A DNA stretch of 64,000 bases from the NCBI GenBank assembly GCA_964443275.1, contig CAYUCE010000001.1, forward strand, positions 1-64,000. The letters are read 5' to 3'. The translations under genes and the position numbers were made by a program. The DNA is from CAYUCE01 sp964443275. GTDB lineage: Bacteria; Bipolaricaulota; Bipolaricaulia; CAYUCE01. Of the stretch, positions 24,870-33,953 are shown piece by piece; the stretch's first letter is position 1, and every line of letters begins with the position of its first letter. The notes below the pieces were generated by a model that was given only the letters and a program-made list of their open reading frames with translations, had not been told where the DNA came from and searched no databases.

Positions 24870-25817
24870 ATGAAAAACTTATATTTTTTTTCGGGAGAGA
24901 AATATCAACGACAGCGGGCAATAAAAAAGAAGCTAGGGAAGATCAGAGAAGTGGTTTCCTCCAACATGGAAGAAATTCGACTGGACGGAGAAAAGATTGA
25001 GGCCCGCGTTTTGATAGAGAGGATAATGGCCACCCCACTATTTACTCAAACCAAATTGATTTGGGTAAAGAACACCGAGCATATACCGGATCAAACTAAA
25101 CTTACCGAAAATTTAAATAACATCTCGCTCGCCAATACCTATTTAATCTTTGAATCCAGCAAAAGAGGAAAGGATATTCCCCTATATGAACTGGTCAGAA
25201 AAAGAGGGGCCGTAAAACATTTTAACCCCATAACCAGGAAAAATTTACCCACGCAAGTGAAAAGAATCTGTAAGAAAAGAGGGGTCAAACTAACTAAAGC
25301 CGCTTTCGGTTATTTCACACAACTTATCGATGTAGACCTGCAGAGAGTAGATAATGAGATTACCAAGTTATCCTGGTACGCAAATGGAAAAGAGGTAACC
25401 AAAGAGGAGGTAGGTGAGCTTCTCTTCACCGGTGAAGAGAAGGACATTTTTCAGTTCCTGGATGCAATCGGAACCCGAGAAGGGGAAGCTGCAGAGACAT
25501 TGAAAAAACTCTTGGGAGGCATGGAAGAACCGGGGAAGATATTCTATATGCTAGCTAACCATATTCGTTCGCTTCTGGTGATAAAATCGATGACTGAGCA
25601 AGGATTTACCGAAAAAGAAATTTCTGCCCGGACCGGCCAGTTTGAATGGTTAGTAAAAAAGAAAAAGAGGCAAGCAGCCAATTTCTCTGAAACTGAGCTC
25701 ATCCACACTCTTCATGACCTACACCAGGAAGATTTCCTGATCAAAAGAGGTAAAACAACTCCTAAAACCACCCTGTATAAAATAACCCTCTCCCTTATCG
25801 GGGGTAAAGAAAAGTGA
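24870..25817 (+). CDS. holA: DNA polymerase III delta subunit
   Basis: Clamp-loader delta subunit, 315 residues from the ATG at 24870; a TTG at 24855 would add five. The N-terminal block (LYFFSGEKYQRQRAIKKKLGKI) is the degenerate ATPase-like domain opening, and the AxxFTQTKLIWVKN and LxxxEITKLSWY blocks match HolA. It opens the beta clamp for loading on DNA. The C-terminal collar domain is present. No Shine-Dalgarno is visible. It overlaps the next gene by four bases. Confidence 0.85.
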   Translation: MKNLYFFSGEKYQRQRAIKKKLGKIREVVSSNMEEIRLDGEKIEARVLIERIMATPLFTQTKLIWVKNTEHIPDQTKLTENLNNISLANTYLIFESSKRGKDIPLYELVRKRGAVKHFNPITRKNLPTQVKRICKKRGVKLTKAAFGYFTQLIDVDLQRVDNEITKLSWYANGKEVTKEEVGELLFTGEEKDIFQFLDAIGTREGEAAETLKKLLGGMEEPGKIFYMLANHIRSLLVIKSMTEQGFTEKEISARTGQFEWLVKKKKRQAANFSETELIHTLHDLHQEDFLIKRGKTTPKTTLYKITLSLIGGKEK

Positions 25818-26512
25818 GCCAAATGGGGGTATTTTTTGACTTGGATGGAACCCTGGTCTATACCACCAGCTCCCGGGAAGAGAGATTTCTCAAGATATCA
25901 AAAAAAGCAGGGCTTTCCTTCACTCTCCAAGAGGTAAACGTGGCCTATCGATACGCCAATCAGTGGTGGGAAAAACAGGGCTTTAAATTATCCGACTGGA
26001 CCGAAGATAACTTTAAACAGCTAAATTTCCTCCTTTTGAAAAACTTAAGGGTCGATTCAAACCTAAATTATCTAGCTGAGAAGTTAACCCGCTTGTGGGA
26101 AGAGGTTCCTTGGTCCAAACCGTATCCAGAAATAAATGATATATTGAAAAATCTCGAAAGTAAAGGCTTTAAATTGGGTATCTTATCTCACAGATCTCCT
26201 CCCGGCATCCAAAGAGCGATAAAATGCCTAGGGTGGCAGGATCACTTTACTGTAACTTCAAGCCCCGTAGATGCCAAAATCCCCGAAGGCAAGGAGGATT
26301 TGAGAATGTGGGAATACGGTTTAGAAAAGATAGGACTGAAAGCAAGTAAGGTGATCCACGTGGGGGATGAATACGAAACCGATGTATTAGGAGCGGAAAA
26401 AGCAGGAATACTGCCTATTCTAATAGATAGGGATAACAGGTACAGTAACAGAAATTTACACTGCTTCCGGGGGGATAATCTGAGATTTTTGTTCAAAGTG
26501 TTGAATCTGTAA
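25814..26512 (+). CDS. HAD-superfamily hydrolase
   Basis: 232 residues from a GTG overlapping the holA stop (GTGA); an ATG at 25823 is an alternative. Motif I is FDLDGTLV, motif II is LSH, and motif IV is HVGDEYETDVLGAEKAG. A helical cap domain lies at about 20-100. This is a subclass I phosphatase of the phosphoglycolate/HAD-IA kind; its substrate cannot be assigned. It converges with the MBL hydrolase, 19 bases away. Confidence 0.85.
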   Translation: MSQMGVFFDLDGTLVYTTSSREERFLKISKKAGLSFTLQEVNVAYRYANQWWEKQGFKLSDWTEDNFKQLNFLLLKNLRVDSNLNYLAEKLTRLWEEVPWSKPYPEINDILKNLESKGFKLGILSHRSPPGIQRAIKCLGWQDHFTVTSSPVDAKIPEGKEDLRMWEYGLEKIGLKASKVIHVGDEYETDVLGAEKAGILPILIDRDNRYSNRNLHCFRGDNLRFLFKVLNL

Positions 26513-26531
26513 GTTTTCCTAAAACGCTTGC

Positions 26532-27308
26532 TCATACCTTGATGCATTTTGACATCTTGTGATGCCAGGTAAGGTGGAGTTCAAAATCAGGTGATAGACC
26601 ATCATTCAAACAGCTTCTCACAGTCTCAACCGCCACTTCCGGCCGATTGTTATTTTGAGAAATATGGGCCAGATATACTTTCCTAAGTTTTCCCTCTTTT
26701 AAGATTTCCCGGATGGTTTCCCCGGCATCCCTGTTGGATAGATGACCCATCTGGCCTCGAATACGCTGTTTGAGGTGCCAGGGATAGTCACCGGTGATAA
26801 GCATCTTTAAATCGTGATTTGATTCAATTACCAAAACCTCGCAATCCCGCAGGTTTTCTTTCACCTCTTCGGTTACTACTCCCAGATCTACGGCTATCCC
26901 CACTGCGCTGTCCTCATCGTTTATCCTAAATCCGCTGGGAGAGACGGCATCGTGAAACACGGGGAAGGGCTTTATAAACAGGTCTTTAATTTGTACGGGC
27001 TGGCCGTGCTCAAAATACCTAGTGGCCCAAGCCCCACTCAAATAGGAACCAGCCGCCTGGCAAGTTTTCAAGTTAAGATAAACAGGGATCTGGTAAACCC
27101 TTGAGATTCTGCCTACTTCCCGGCAATGATCTACATGCTCATGGCTCAGCAATAAAGCATCGATATCCTGTAGGTTAGGGCCAATTTTGCTAAGGGATTT
27201 AACGATCCGGCTAGCACTTATGCCCGCATCTATTAGGATCTTTGCCTCCTTTGATCCCACATAAATGCAGTTACCACTCGAACCGCTGGCCAGTGGACAG
27301 ATCTCCAT
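26532..27308 (-). CDS. Metallo-beta-lactamase-fold hydrolase (YycJ/WalJ-like)
   Basis: 258 residues. The start MEICPLASGSSGNCIYVG is diagnostic of the YycJ-type branch, and the metal motif HEHVDH is near residue 57. Additional ligands are the His of FPVFHDAV and Asp in IESNHDL. Members are predicted nucleases or phosphodiesterases; in Firmicutes YycJ is linked to DNA repair and cell-wall signalling. It starts two bases from the stop of the Nudix gene, so they form an operon. Confidence 0.87.
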   Translation of the reverse strand: MEICPLASGSSGNCIYVGSKEAKILIDAGISASRIVKSLSKIGPNLQDIDALLLSHEHVDHCREVGRISRVYQIPVYLNLKTCQAAGSYLSGAWATRYFEHGQPVQIKDLFIKPFPVFHDAVSPSGFRINDEDSAVGIAVDLGVVTEEVKENLRDCEVLVIESNHDLKMLITGDYPWHLKQRIRGQMGHLSNRDAGETIREILKEGKLRKVYLAHISQNNNRPEVAVETVRSCLNDGLSPDFELHLTWHHKMSKCIKV

Positions 27309-27309
27309 T

Positions 27310-27840
27310 TCAACCTATCCGGGTGGTTTTTACCCGGCTGATACCAATTAAGGTCTTCGAATCGACTATCTCACCACTTTTTAGCATATCTTCCAGATCA
27401 TCAAAGCTAAATTCCCCTACTTCCAAATTAGCTTCCTTCTTTGCCCCCTCTTGATATTCCAATTCATATCCCATAAAGAGGCTAATCCTTTCATCGGTAA
27501 ACCCTGGCGAGCTATAAAAGCTGGCCAACTTGACCCACTTACCTCCTACCAGCCCGGTCTCCTCTCTGAGCTCACGTTTGGCACATTCAAGGGGTGTCTC
27601 ACCGCTTTCCATTAATCCGGCCGGTATCTCCCATAGCTTATCACCAACCGGGGCTCTGAATTGCTTTACCAAAACTACCCACTGTTTCCCCTCTCTTCGT
27701 ATTAAAGGTACTATCGCCGCTGCTCCCGGATGATGTACGATCTCCCTGGTTACTAGATGACCAGTGGATAGTTTGTACTTATCTTCAACCAATCGAAGAA
27801 GCCGACCTTTATAAATTTCTTTTGAGGATATCTTTTTCAT
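27310..27840 (-). CDS. Nudix hydrolase, ADP-ribose pyrophosphatase type
   Basis: 176 residues. The Nudix box GLMESGETPLECAKRELREETGL fits GX5EX7REUXEEXGU with all metal-binding glutamates. The preceding LVKQFRAPVGDKLWEIPAG is typical of ADP-ribose pyrophosphatases, which clear ADP-ribose to AMP and ribose 5-phosphate. It is first of a two-gene operon with the MBL hydrolase. Confidence 0.9.
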   Translation of the reverse strand: MKKISSKEIYKGRLLRLVEDKYKLSTGHLVTREIVHHPGAAAIVPLIRREGKQWVVLVKQFRAPVGDKLWEIPAGLMESGETPLECAKRELREETGLVGGKWVKLASFYSSPGFTDERISLFMGYELEYQEGAKKEANLEVGEFSFDDLEDMLKSGEIVDSKTLIGISRVKTTRIG

Positions 27841-27898
27841 ATTAGCTTAAATATGATCTCCTGCCCAAAATTTTTTAAATTAAGTTAAACGAAAAGCT

Positions 27899-28780
27899 TC
27901 ACCCCCCACCCTGATCGACCAACTTCTCAAGACGCTCCCACTCAGCATCCACGGATCTTTGAATGAAGTCTATATCATGGGTAGAAAGATGACGGAAGCG
28001 CCCCTGGGGTTTTAGGTATTCTTCCACCGGCTCACCCGTCGGCTGTTTGGTAATGTTATAATCTTTTCCTTTTTCTATTTCATAGAGGGGGAAGACTTTG
28101 GTGTTTACCACCAGCCGAGAAATCTTGAGGGAAATTTCCGAGGGCATCTTCCATCCCGGAGGACAAGGGGACAAGATATGGATAAATTTTGTCCCCTCCA
28201 AATCTTTAGCCTTTTTCATTTTTTTTATGAGATCCTCTGGATAGCCCACAGAAGCAGTAGCAGCATAGGGGATACGGTGAGCGGCCATTATCCCCATTAT
28301 GTCTTTCTTAGGCTCTTCTTTGGGGTGTTTTTCCGGGGTAGTGGTGGTCCAAGCTCCACGTGGAGTAGCGGAGCTTCTTTGAATGCCGGTATTCATATAA
28401 GCCTCATTATCATAACATACATAAATTATATCATCATTTCTCTCACCAGCACCGGAAAGGGCTTGCAATCCTATATCAAACGTACCCCCATCACCCGCCC
28501 AGGCTAGAACTGTCCAATCCAATCCCTTTCTTCCCAAACCGGCCTTTATGCCGGAGGCAGCGGCAGCGGCAGTCTCAAAAGGGGTATGATAAAGAGGGAC
28601 CTTAAGTGAAGAATAAGGAAACGGACCGGCTATAATGGTAAAGCAACAGGCGGGTACTACCACTACAGTCTCCCTTCCCAAGGCTTTAAGGCAGTAGCGC
28701 ATGGCCAAGGAGGCACCGCACCCGGGACAGGCCAAATGGCCGGGGCCCATTAGCTCTTCTTCGGGGATAGATTGTCCCAT
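27899..28780 (-). CDS. porB: 2-oxoacid:ferredoxin oxidoreductase, beta subunit (TPP-binding)
   Basis: 293 residues. The CPGCGASLAMRY block near residue 18 supplies cluster and TPP contacts; WAGDGGTFDIGLQALSGAGERNDDIIYVCYDNEAYMNTG is the TPP/Mg motif. With the other three subunits it oxidises pyruvate (or a related 2-oxoacid) to acyl-CoA and CO2 with reduction of ferredoxin. Its start overlaps the alpha-subunit stop by one base. The separate-subunit, archaeal-like form suggests an anaerobe. Pyruvate rather than 2-ketoisovalerate is inferred from overall likeness. Confidence 0.9.
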   Translation of the reverse strand: MGQSIPEEELMGPGHLACPGCGASLAMRYCLKALGRETVVVVPACCFTIIAGPFPYSSLKVPLYHTPFETAAAAASGIKAGLGRKGLDWTVLAWAGDGGTFDIGLQALSGAGERNDDIIYVCYDNEAYMNTGIQRSSATPRGAWTTTTPEKHPKEEPKKDIMGIMAAHRIPYAATASVGYPEDLIKKMKKAKDLEGTKFIHILSPCPPGWKMPSEISLKISRLVVNTKVFPLYEIEKGKDYNITKQPTGEPVEEYLKPQGRFRHLSTHDIDFIQRSVDAEWERLEKLVDQGGG

Positions 28781-29934
28781 TATCTTCTCAGCCCCATCCA
28801 GATGACATCTTCCTCTTGCTTCTCATGCCCACTGGCGTAGTCAATAATGTCGCGTAACGTTTCAGGAGTAACATCCCTTCCTCCCAGGCCGGTAACGAAA
28901 CCAAAGATGGGAACCTCATTTTTATCACCATATAAGCAGGACTTTACTTCTTGGAAAAATATCCCTTCATGGCCAAAGGACAGGTTGCGGTCAACTACGG
29001 CAATTTTTTTAGCGTTACCCAAATAATCTCTTACTTCCTCAGCCGGAAAGGGACGAAAAGTCTTTATCTTTAAAAGTCCTACTTTATGCCCTCTGGCCCG
29101 CATCTTGTTGACCACGTATCTAGCAGTGCTGGTTATGGTACCCGAGGTCACTAACACCAAATCTGAATTATTTAGGTGATATCCCTCTACCAACCCGTAA
29201 CCTCTCCCAAATTGTTCTTCAAATTCCTTATCTACCTGCTTTATCACCGACTTGGCTTCCTGCATTGCCCGCTGGATTTTATACCTTAATTCAAAGTAGT
29301 TATCCGGTTCCGCCAACCCGCCAAAGGCACGGGGGTCCTCAACGTCCAGCTTAACCGGTGGATTATACTTGGGCAAAAATTCGTCTACCTTCTCTTGGGC
29401 GGGTATACTTACCGGTTCAGAAGTATGAGAAAGCACAAAGGCATCTAAAACCTGCATACTAGGAAGCATAATACTTTCCGAAATTTTGAAAGCCTGGATC
29501 ACGGTATCCAAAGCTTCTTGATTGGATTCACAGTAAAACTGCAACCAGCCAGTATCTCTTTGAGCCAGGCTGTCATTTTGATCAGTCCATACAGACCAAG
29601 GAGAACCCATGGCCCGGTTTACGTTGGTTAGGACAACCGGAAATCTTCCCCCCGCCGCCCAGTGAAGCATCTCATGCATTAAAGCCAAACCGTGAGCAGA
29701 AGTAGCAGTAAATGCCCGGGCTCCAGTGGCGGAAGCTCCAATACAGCTAGCCATAGCAGAGTGTTCCGATTCCACCCTTATAAATTTGGCATCTAACTCC
29801 CCACTTGCACAGAATTCGGATAACAACTCTACTATCTGGGTCTGGGGAGTAATTGGATAAGCTGCTACCACCTCGGCCCTGGCCCGCATGACCCCATAGG
29901 ATACGGCGTAATTACCGGTAATTAGTTTTTCCAC
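28780..29934 (-). CDS. porA: 2-oxoacid:ferredoxin oxidoreductase, alpha subunit
   Basis: 384 residues. It starts GNYAVSYGVMRARAEVVAAYPITPQTQIVE, the classical PorA opening, with RVESEHSAMASCIGASATGARAFTATSAHGL near residue 55 and MGSPWSVWTDQNDSLAQRDTGWLQFYCESNQEA near 110. It carries the pyrimidine-binding part and the transketolase C-terminal-like domain. Genes run gamma, delta, alpha, beta with overlaps, one transcript. Confidence 0.92.
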   Translation of the reverse strand: MEKLITGNYAVSYGVMRARAEVVAAYPITPQTQIVELLSEFCASGELDAKFIRVESEHSAMASCIGASATGARAFTATSAHGLALMHEMLHWAAGGRFPVVLTNVNRAMGSPWSVWTDQNDSLAQRDTGWLQFYCESNQEALDTVIQAFKISESIMLPSMQVLDAFVLSHTSEPVSIPAQEKVDEFLPKYNPPVKLDVEDPRAFGGLAEPDNYFELRYKIQRAMQEAKSVIKQVDKEFEEQFGRGYGLVEGYHLNNSDLVLVTSGTITSTARYVVNKMRARGHKVGLLKIKTFRPFPAEEVRDYLGNAKKIAVVDRNLSFGHEGIFFQEVKSCLYGDKNEVPIFGFVTGLGGRDVTPETLRDIIDYASGHEKQEEDVIWMGLRR

Positions 29935-30254
29935 TATTTCTCCTCATGCTCCAAATTTATGGCCCCAACCGGACATTCCTGTGCACAAATACCGCATCCT
30001 TTACAATAAGTATAGTCAATAATCGGCATTTCTTCTTCAATACGGATACTTACATCTGGGCAAAACTTCCAACATTTCATACATTTTATGCAAAGATCAT
30101 AATCTATAACCGGCTTGACACTCCTCCAACTGCCGGTCTTGTTCCACTTCATATCTCCCATAGATATAGAAGAAAGTGGCATTTGATCCGCACCGTCAAA
30201 AGTTATTTTGTTCCCTTTACCTTTGGCCTTCTCACTTTTTTCAGATAAATCCAT
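29934..30254 (-). CDS. porD: 2-oxoacid:ferredoxin oxidoreductase, delta (ferredoxin) subunit
   Basis: 106 residues with two 4Fe-4S motifs: CIKCMKCWKFCPD and CKGCGICAQECPVGAI. The last cysteine of each is followed by Pro, as in bacterial-type ferredoxins. The N-terminal 50 residues contain the WR-SxKPVIDYDLC lead seen in PorD. It carries electrons to soluble ferredoxin and shares one base with porA. Confidence 0.92.
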   Translation of the reverse strand: MDLSEKSEKAKGKGNKITFDGADQMPLSSISMGDMKWNKTGSWRSVKPVIDYDLCIKCMKCWKFCPDVSIRIEEEMPIIDYTYCKGCGICAQECPVGAINLEHEEK

Positions 30255-30259
30255 TGATT

Positions 30260-30814
30260 CTAACCTCGAGCTTCCTGGTATGCTTCCCGACAGGCGGCCA
30301 AGTTAGCCTCCACTTTAATCGGCACAGCGTCCCTCATTGCTTCTAGCAATGCATCTAATGAAACCAATCCAGTGATTTTTGAAAAAGCACCGAGAATAGC
30401 CGTATTTACTATGGGAGCAGTGGTGGAACCTAAACAATGCTTTAGGGCAATGGAGCTAGCATTTACGCAAGCTACTTTGTAATGTGAGGAAAAGTTAAAA
30501 TCCTTACTGGTAAGATCGCTATTTATTAAAATCCTACCCCCCGCTTTAAGACCGGAAGTTACATCCACAAAATCCATCAATGCAGAATCTAAAACCACTA
30601 CATGATCCGGCTCATATATCTTAGAGCGAAGCAGTATGGGAGATTTATCCATCCGGACAAAAGCAGTAACCGGCGCCCCCCTTCTTTCCACCCCAAATTC
30701 AGGGAAAGATTGAGCGTAATTGCCCTCTTTATAAATGGTAGAAGCTAGTATTTGAGAAGCAATAACCGCCCCTTGACCTCCGCGTCCGTGAATACGGACT
30801 TCAATCATCCCCAA
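30260..30814 (-). CDS. porG: 2-oxoacid:ferredoxin oxidoreductase, gamma subunit
   Basis: 184 residues. The N-terminus IEVRIHGRGGQGAVIASQILA is the PorG signature, followed by FPEFGVERRGAPVTAFVRMD. First gene of porGDAB. The upstream 180 bases contain no promoter I can call with confidence. Confidence 0.92.
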   Translation of the reverse strand: MGMIEVRIHGRGGQGAVIASQILASTIYKEGNYAQSFPEFGVERRGAPVTAFVRMDKSPILLRSKIYEPDHVVVLDSALMDFVDVTSGLKAGGRILINSDLTSKDFNFSSHYKVACVNASSIALKHCLGSTTAPIVNTAILGAFSKITGLVSLDALLEAMRDAVPIKVEANLAACREAYQEARG

Positions 30815-30994
30815 TCACTTTGGATAAAGACATATTGACTCCTAAATTCACATCTCTGGGCAATTAACCGAACGCACAAACCGGTGATTTTGGCAAGAAA
30901 TCACAATGCAATCCTATCTTACTACCCCCAGTTTCCAATGCACTATGATCTAACTCAATTTTGCTGAAACATATAGCTTAACTAAGCTTAGGTT

Positions 30995-31462
30995 CTACTT
31001 TTCAGCAGCTTCGGTATCCTCATCCAAATATAGGTTATAGCGACTTCCCAAGTTCCTTAACCTTTCCTTAGCTTCTTTTATCCATGCCAAGAGGGCCTCG
31101 GATACCGATCCCTCACTTTCGGATTTCCGATTATGGTTGTTGTCCTCATAAATGGAGAGGCTGCGCTCTTCGATGGCAGTTCTTATTTTCTCAAACTGGT
31201 AGCGATACTCTGCCGCCTCCACGTCTCCTTCTTCCAGCTCCTTTATAGATAGGTTGAGTTTGCCCTCTTCATTCCTACCCAGCACTTTAACGGTTAACTC
31301 CTCCCCTACGCTCAAGTAATCACTTATATCCTGAACATATTCCTCAGCCACTTCCGAAATGTGAACCATTCCCACTTCGCCATTAGGAAGTTTTACAAAA
31401 GCCCCATAAGGTTTTATTCCATCGACTACCCCTCTTAAGGCATCTCCTTCTTTTAACTTCAC
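30995..31462 (-). CDS. S1-domain RNA-binding protein
   Basis: 155 residues from a GTG with an AGGAGGG site. Residues 1-72 are a single S1 (OB-fold) domain: GDALRGVVDGIKPYGAFVKLPNGEVGMVHISEVAEEYVQDI. The acidic, helical C-terminal half has no recognised fold. It resembles the general-stress YugI/CvfD group, which binds RNA or ribosomes. A candidate promoter, TTGAAG/TAAATT with 17-base spacing, lies at 31515-31487. Confidence 0.85.
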   Translation of the reverse strand: MKLKEGDALRGVVDGIKPYGAFVKLPNGEVGMVHISEVAEEYVQDISDYLSVGEELTVKVLGRNEEGKLNLSIKELEEGDVEAAEYRYQFEKIRTAIEERSLSIYEDNNHNRKSESEGSVSEALLAWIKEAKERLRNLGSRYNLYLDEDTEAAEK

Positions 31463-31486
31463 GGCTCATCCCTCCTAACCAAAATT

Positions 31487-31515
31487 AATTTATCAAATTG
31501 AAAACCGGGCTTCAA
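31487..31515 (-). promoter_or_regulatory. Candidate promoter of the S1-domain gene
   Basis: Minus strand TTGAAG (31515-31510), 17 bases, TAAATT (31492-31487). Moderate match to consensus. Confidence 0.45.
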
Positions 31516-31675
31516 CTATATTAATCCAGAGAAAGACTCACCGCTCCCGCTTTTAATTCCGCTACTCTTTAGGGAGAGAAGACACCGACTGCACTTAGGG
31601 ATATCGGTTAGGAATCCCGGAAGCAGTTTGGATCTTCAACGTCCAAGATTTTGAGTCATCAGACTTGACCTTTAC

Positions 31676-31933
31676 TTAGGTAAGTAGGCAGCCACAGTGA
31701 GGGCACCAAGGTCGGGAGGTGCGAATTAATTCCCCACAGTGAGGACAATTATCCTTTAACTCCTGAAAACAGTCAGGGCAATATAAATCATCGGGTTTTA
31801 CGAACCTTCCACAGCTTGGACACCGAAGAGGAACGTAGCGATCGGCTCCTTGCTCACACTTAACGGAACCTCTACTAGTATCTTCCCAATCTTTTTCGTG
31901 TCGGGAAAGTTTGGCGCTATCACTTTCCTCCAT
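31676..31933 (-). CDS. Double zinc-ribbon small protein
   Basis: 85 residues. The C-terminal half has four CxxC pairs (CPSC, CPDC, CPHC, CPHC) in the double zinc-ribbon arrangement; the N-terminal 30 residues are charged and likely disordered. Such proteins are usually scaffolds or nucleic-acid/protein adaptors. No specific function can be assigned. The 200 bases on either side show no clear signals. Confidence 0.75.
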   Translation of the reverse strand: MEESDSAKLSRHEKDWEDTSRGSVKCEQGADRYVPLRCPSCGRFVKPDDLYCPDCFQELKDNCPHCGELIRTSRPWCPHCGCLLT

Positions 31934-32136
31934 TTTACCTTATACCGCCAATATCATGAAGTATTACCCTAACCCTCAAACATCTGCTTTTAATTATATC
32001 AAAAAAACAAAAAGGTATAAAGAAGCTAGATACCCACGGGAGTAAGGAATTGAACCTTTCACCTGTTGATGTTATAATCAGACGCCAATTAAAGGAGATC
32101 AAGGCTTTTAAACTAAAGTCTTACTTTTTGATAGCT

Positions 32137-33228
32137 ATGAATATAGACAAACTTACCCGCAGAGCTTTTCTGAAGTCGCTGTCCTTAGGCTGTTTTGCCA
32201 CTTTTTTCTCTTACCGCAAAGCCAGACCGATGAATCAAGAAATTTTACGGATCGCTACCCCTCCCTCTCTTGCTTCCCTTCCCTTAAGGCTAGCTAATTT
32301 GGACGGCATGTTTGAAAAAAATGGACTGAAGGTAGAATTTAACGATGAAATTGTTAGTAGACCTTCCCTGCAAAGAAAATTTTTAACTAGCGGCCAGCTA
32401 GATTGCATTATAAGCGACATCTCCGGGGTTTTATTTGAAATTGCCAATGCATACGCCGACATCGTAATAACCAGCACCGCCTTTGAGCGAGTGGAAAATA
32501 CTAAAACCTTGGCTCTATTGGGGAGCGGATATAATCACATGAAGTGCGAAACAATGGAAAACCTACTTTCTAGAATCGATCGAACTCCAGAGAATTCCAT
32601 CCTAATCCCCAGATACACGGACATGGAATTTGCCACCGACAAGTTACTGAATGAAGAGTACGGTTTTAAAGTAGATGAGCAAATTGCCTATACCGAGGTA
32701 GAGGATCTAACCTATTCAATACTATATCTACTTACCGGTAAACGCTTGGCTTCTGTCTTACCCGAACCCTTAGCTACTTTAACCGGGGAGAAGAATGCCG
32801 CGGCTAACGGGGGCACTATCCGGGATGGTGAATGGGCCTACAGCTTATCAAATTATCAGGAAATTGAACTGATGCCTGCAGTAATAGTCTTTAGAGGAGA
32901 AATAATAAGGAACAAACCCTACTGGATTAACAATTTCCTCACGGTTTATAGAAAAAGTATACAAACTCTTAATTCCACATCCAATGAATTACTAAGAGGT
33001 AAAGCTAAAAATATCGGAGTTGAACTATTTAGGAAACTGTACTACTCGACCTGGGAAGCACCGGAAGGATTTGAGGAAATTTTCACCGTCCCCGAATTCC
33101 CACCGCCGAGAGCTTTGAGAAAGTCTGAATTCGCCAAGGTGTTTGAGTGGGCAACAAAGAAAGGATACATAAGGAATCAAAAATTAGTAAGTTACCAAGA
33201 GGCATTCAACGGTAGTTTCCTATTATGA
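32137..33228 (+). CDS. ABC uptake system, Tat-exported substrate-binding protein (NMT1/SsuA-like)
   Basis: 363 residues from the ATG at 32137. This start places the twin-arginine motif TRRAFLK at residues 7-13, followed by a hydrophobic stretch; the longer frame from 32050 would bury it. The mature part (LRIATPPSLASLPLRLANLDGMFEKNGLKVEF...) matches NMT1/ThiY-like binding proteins for sulfonates, thiamine precursors or related small molecules. Tat export suggests folding with a cofactor or in the cytoplasm. An LGC sequence in the signal could be a lipid-attachment Cys, but it is not a strict lipobox. It is followed by ATPase and permease with four-base overlaps. Confidence 0.82.
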   Translation: MNIDKLTRRAFLKSLSLGCFATFFSYRKARPMNQEILRIATPPSLASLPLRLANLDGMFEKNGLKVEFNDEIVSRPSLQRKFLTSGQLDCIISDISGVLFEIANAYADIVITSTAFERVENTKTLALLGSGYNHMKCETMENLLSRIDRTPENSILIPRYTDMEFATDKLLNEEYGFKVDEQIAYTEVEDLTYSILYLLTGKRLASVLPEPLATLTGEKNAAANGGTIRDGEWAYSLSNYQEIELMPAVIVFRGEIIRNKPYWINNFLTVYRKSIQTLNSTSNELLRGKAKNIGVELFRKLYYSTWEAPEGFEEIFTVPEFPPPRALRKSEFAKVFEWATKKGYIRNQKLVSYQEAFNGSFLL

Positions 33229-33953
33229 TAAAGGTTGACTCCCTGCATCTTTCCCATCGCAAAGGACGAAAAGGAAAGATCGAAATCTTTAAAAATATCA
33301 GCTTCCAACTTAAAAAAGGGGAAAGCCTGGCCGTCATTGGCCCTTCGGGCTGCGGCAAAACCAGCTTGCTTTACACCATATCCGGCTTAATTGAGCCCAC
33401 TAAAGGTGGAATTGAAATCAATGGGGAAAAAGTTAAAAAACCGGGCGGCGATTGGTTCCTACTACTTCAAACTATCGGTCTTCTGCCCTGGAAAACTGTT
33501 TGGGCCAATGTAACTCTAAATTTGAACTTAAACGGTCAAGCTGACCGGCGGCGAATTGACCAGATACTGGCCTCGCTGGGACTCAAAGGACTTAAAGACC
33601 GTTATCCATCTCAGCTTTCAGAGGGACAAAAAAAGAGAGTGGGATTTGCCCGAGCCTTAGCCCGGGACCCATCAATCCTTTTAATGGACGAACCGCTGGC
33701 CTCACTGGATGCATTATCAAAAGAGGAACTGCAAAATCTTACCCTCCGCCTGTGGAAGGAGAAGGAATTAACCTTGATCTTGGTCACTCACGATATTGAA
33801 GAAGCGGTATTTTTGGGCCAACGAATCATGGTATTAACCAAAAGGCCAGCGCGGATAAAACAGATGGTGGACAATCCAGAAATGGGAGCCATTAACTACC
33901 GGGAAAAAGAAGGATTTTACAGTCAAATTAGAACCTTAAGAGAACTATTATGA
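33225..33953 (+). CDS. ABC uptake system, ATP-binding protein (SsuB/TauB-like)
   Basis: 242 residues; the ATG overlaps the binding-protein stop (ATGA). Walker A GPSGCGKTS, Q-loop LLLQTIGLLPWKTV, signature LSEGQKKR (Glu in place of the usual first Gly of LSGGQ), Walker B ILLMDEPLASLD, switch VTHDIEEA. The WKTVWANV segment is typical of nitrate/sulfonate/taurine-type importers. Confidence 0.9.
   Translation: MIKVDSLHLSHRKGRKGKIEIFKNISFQLKKGESLAVIGPSGCGKTSLLYTISGLIEPTKGGIEINGEKVKKPGGDWFLLLQTIGLLPWKTVWANVTLNLNLNGQADRRRIDQILASLGLKGLKDRYPSQLSEGQKKRVGFARALARDPSILLMDEPLASLDALSKEELQNLTLRLWKEKELTLILVTHDIEEAVFLGQRIMVLTKRPARIKQMVDNPEMGAINYREKEGFYSQIRTLRELL

Noticed and set aside
30962..31007. Inverted repeat TGCTGAAA/TTTCAGCA at the end of the S1-domain gene
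   Set aside because: Long loop, no T-run on the relevant strand, and one arm lies in coding sequence; not supported as a terminator.
31276..31283. CCAGCACT / AGTGCTGG octamers inside coding genes (also near 29116, 54473, 55456, 62109)
   Set aside because: They are single, without an inverted partner at the right distance, and lie in conserved protein-coding sequence, so they are not counted as palindromic elements.
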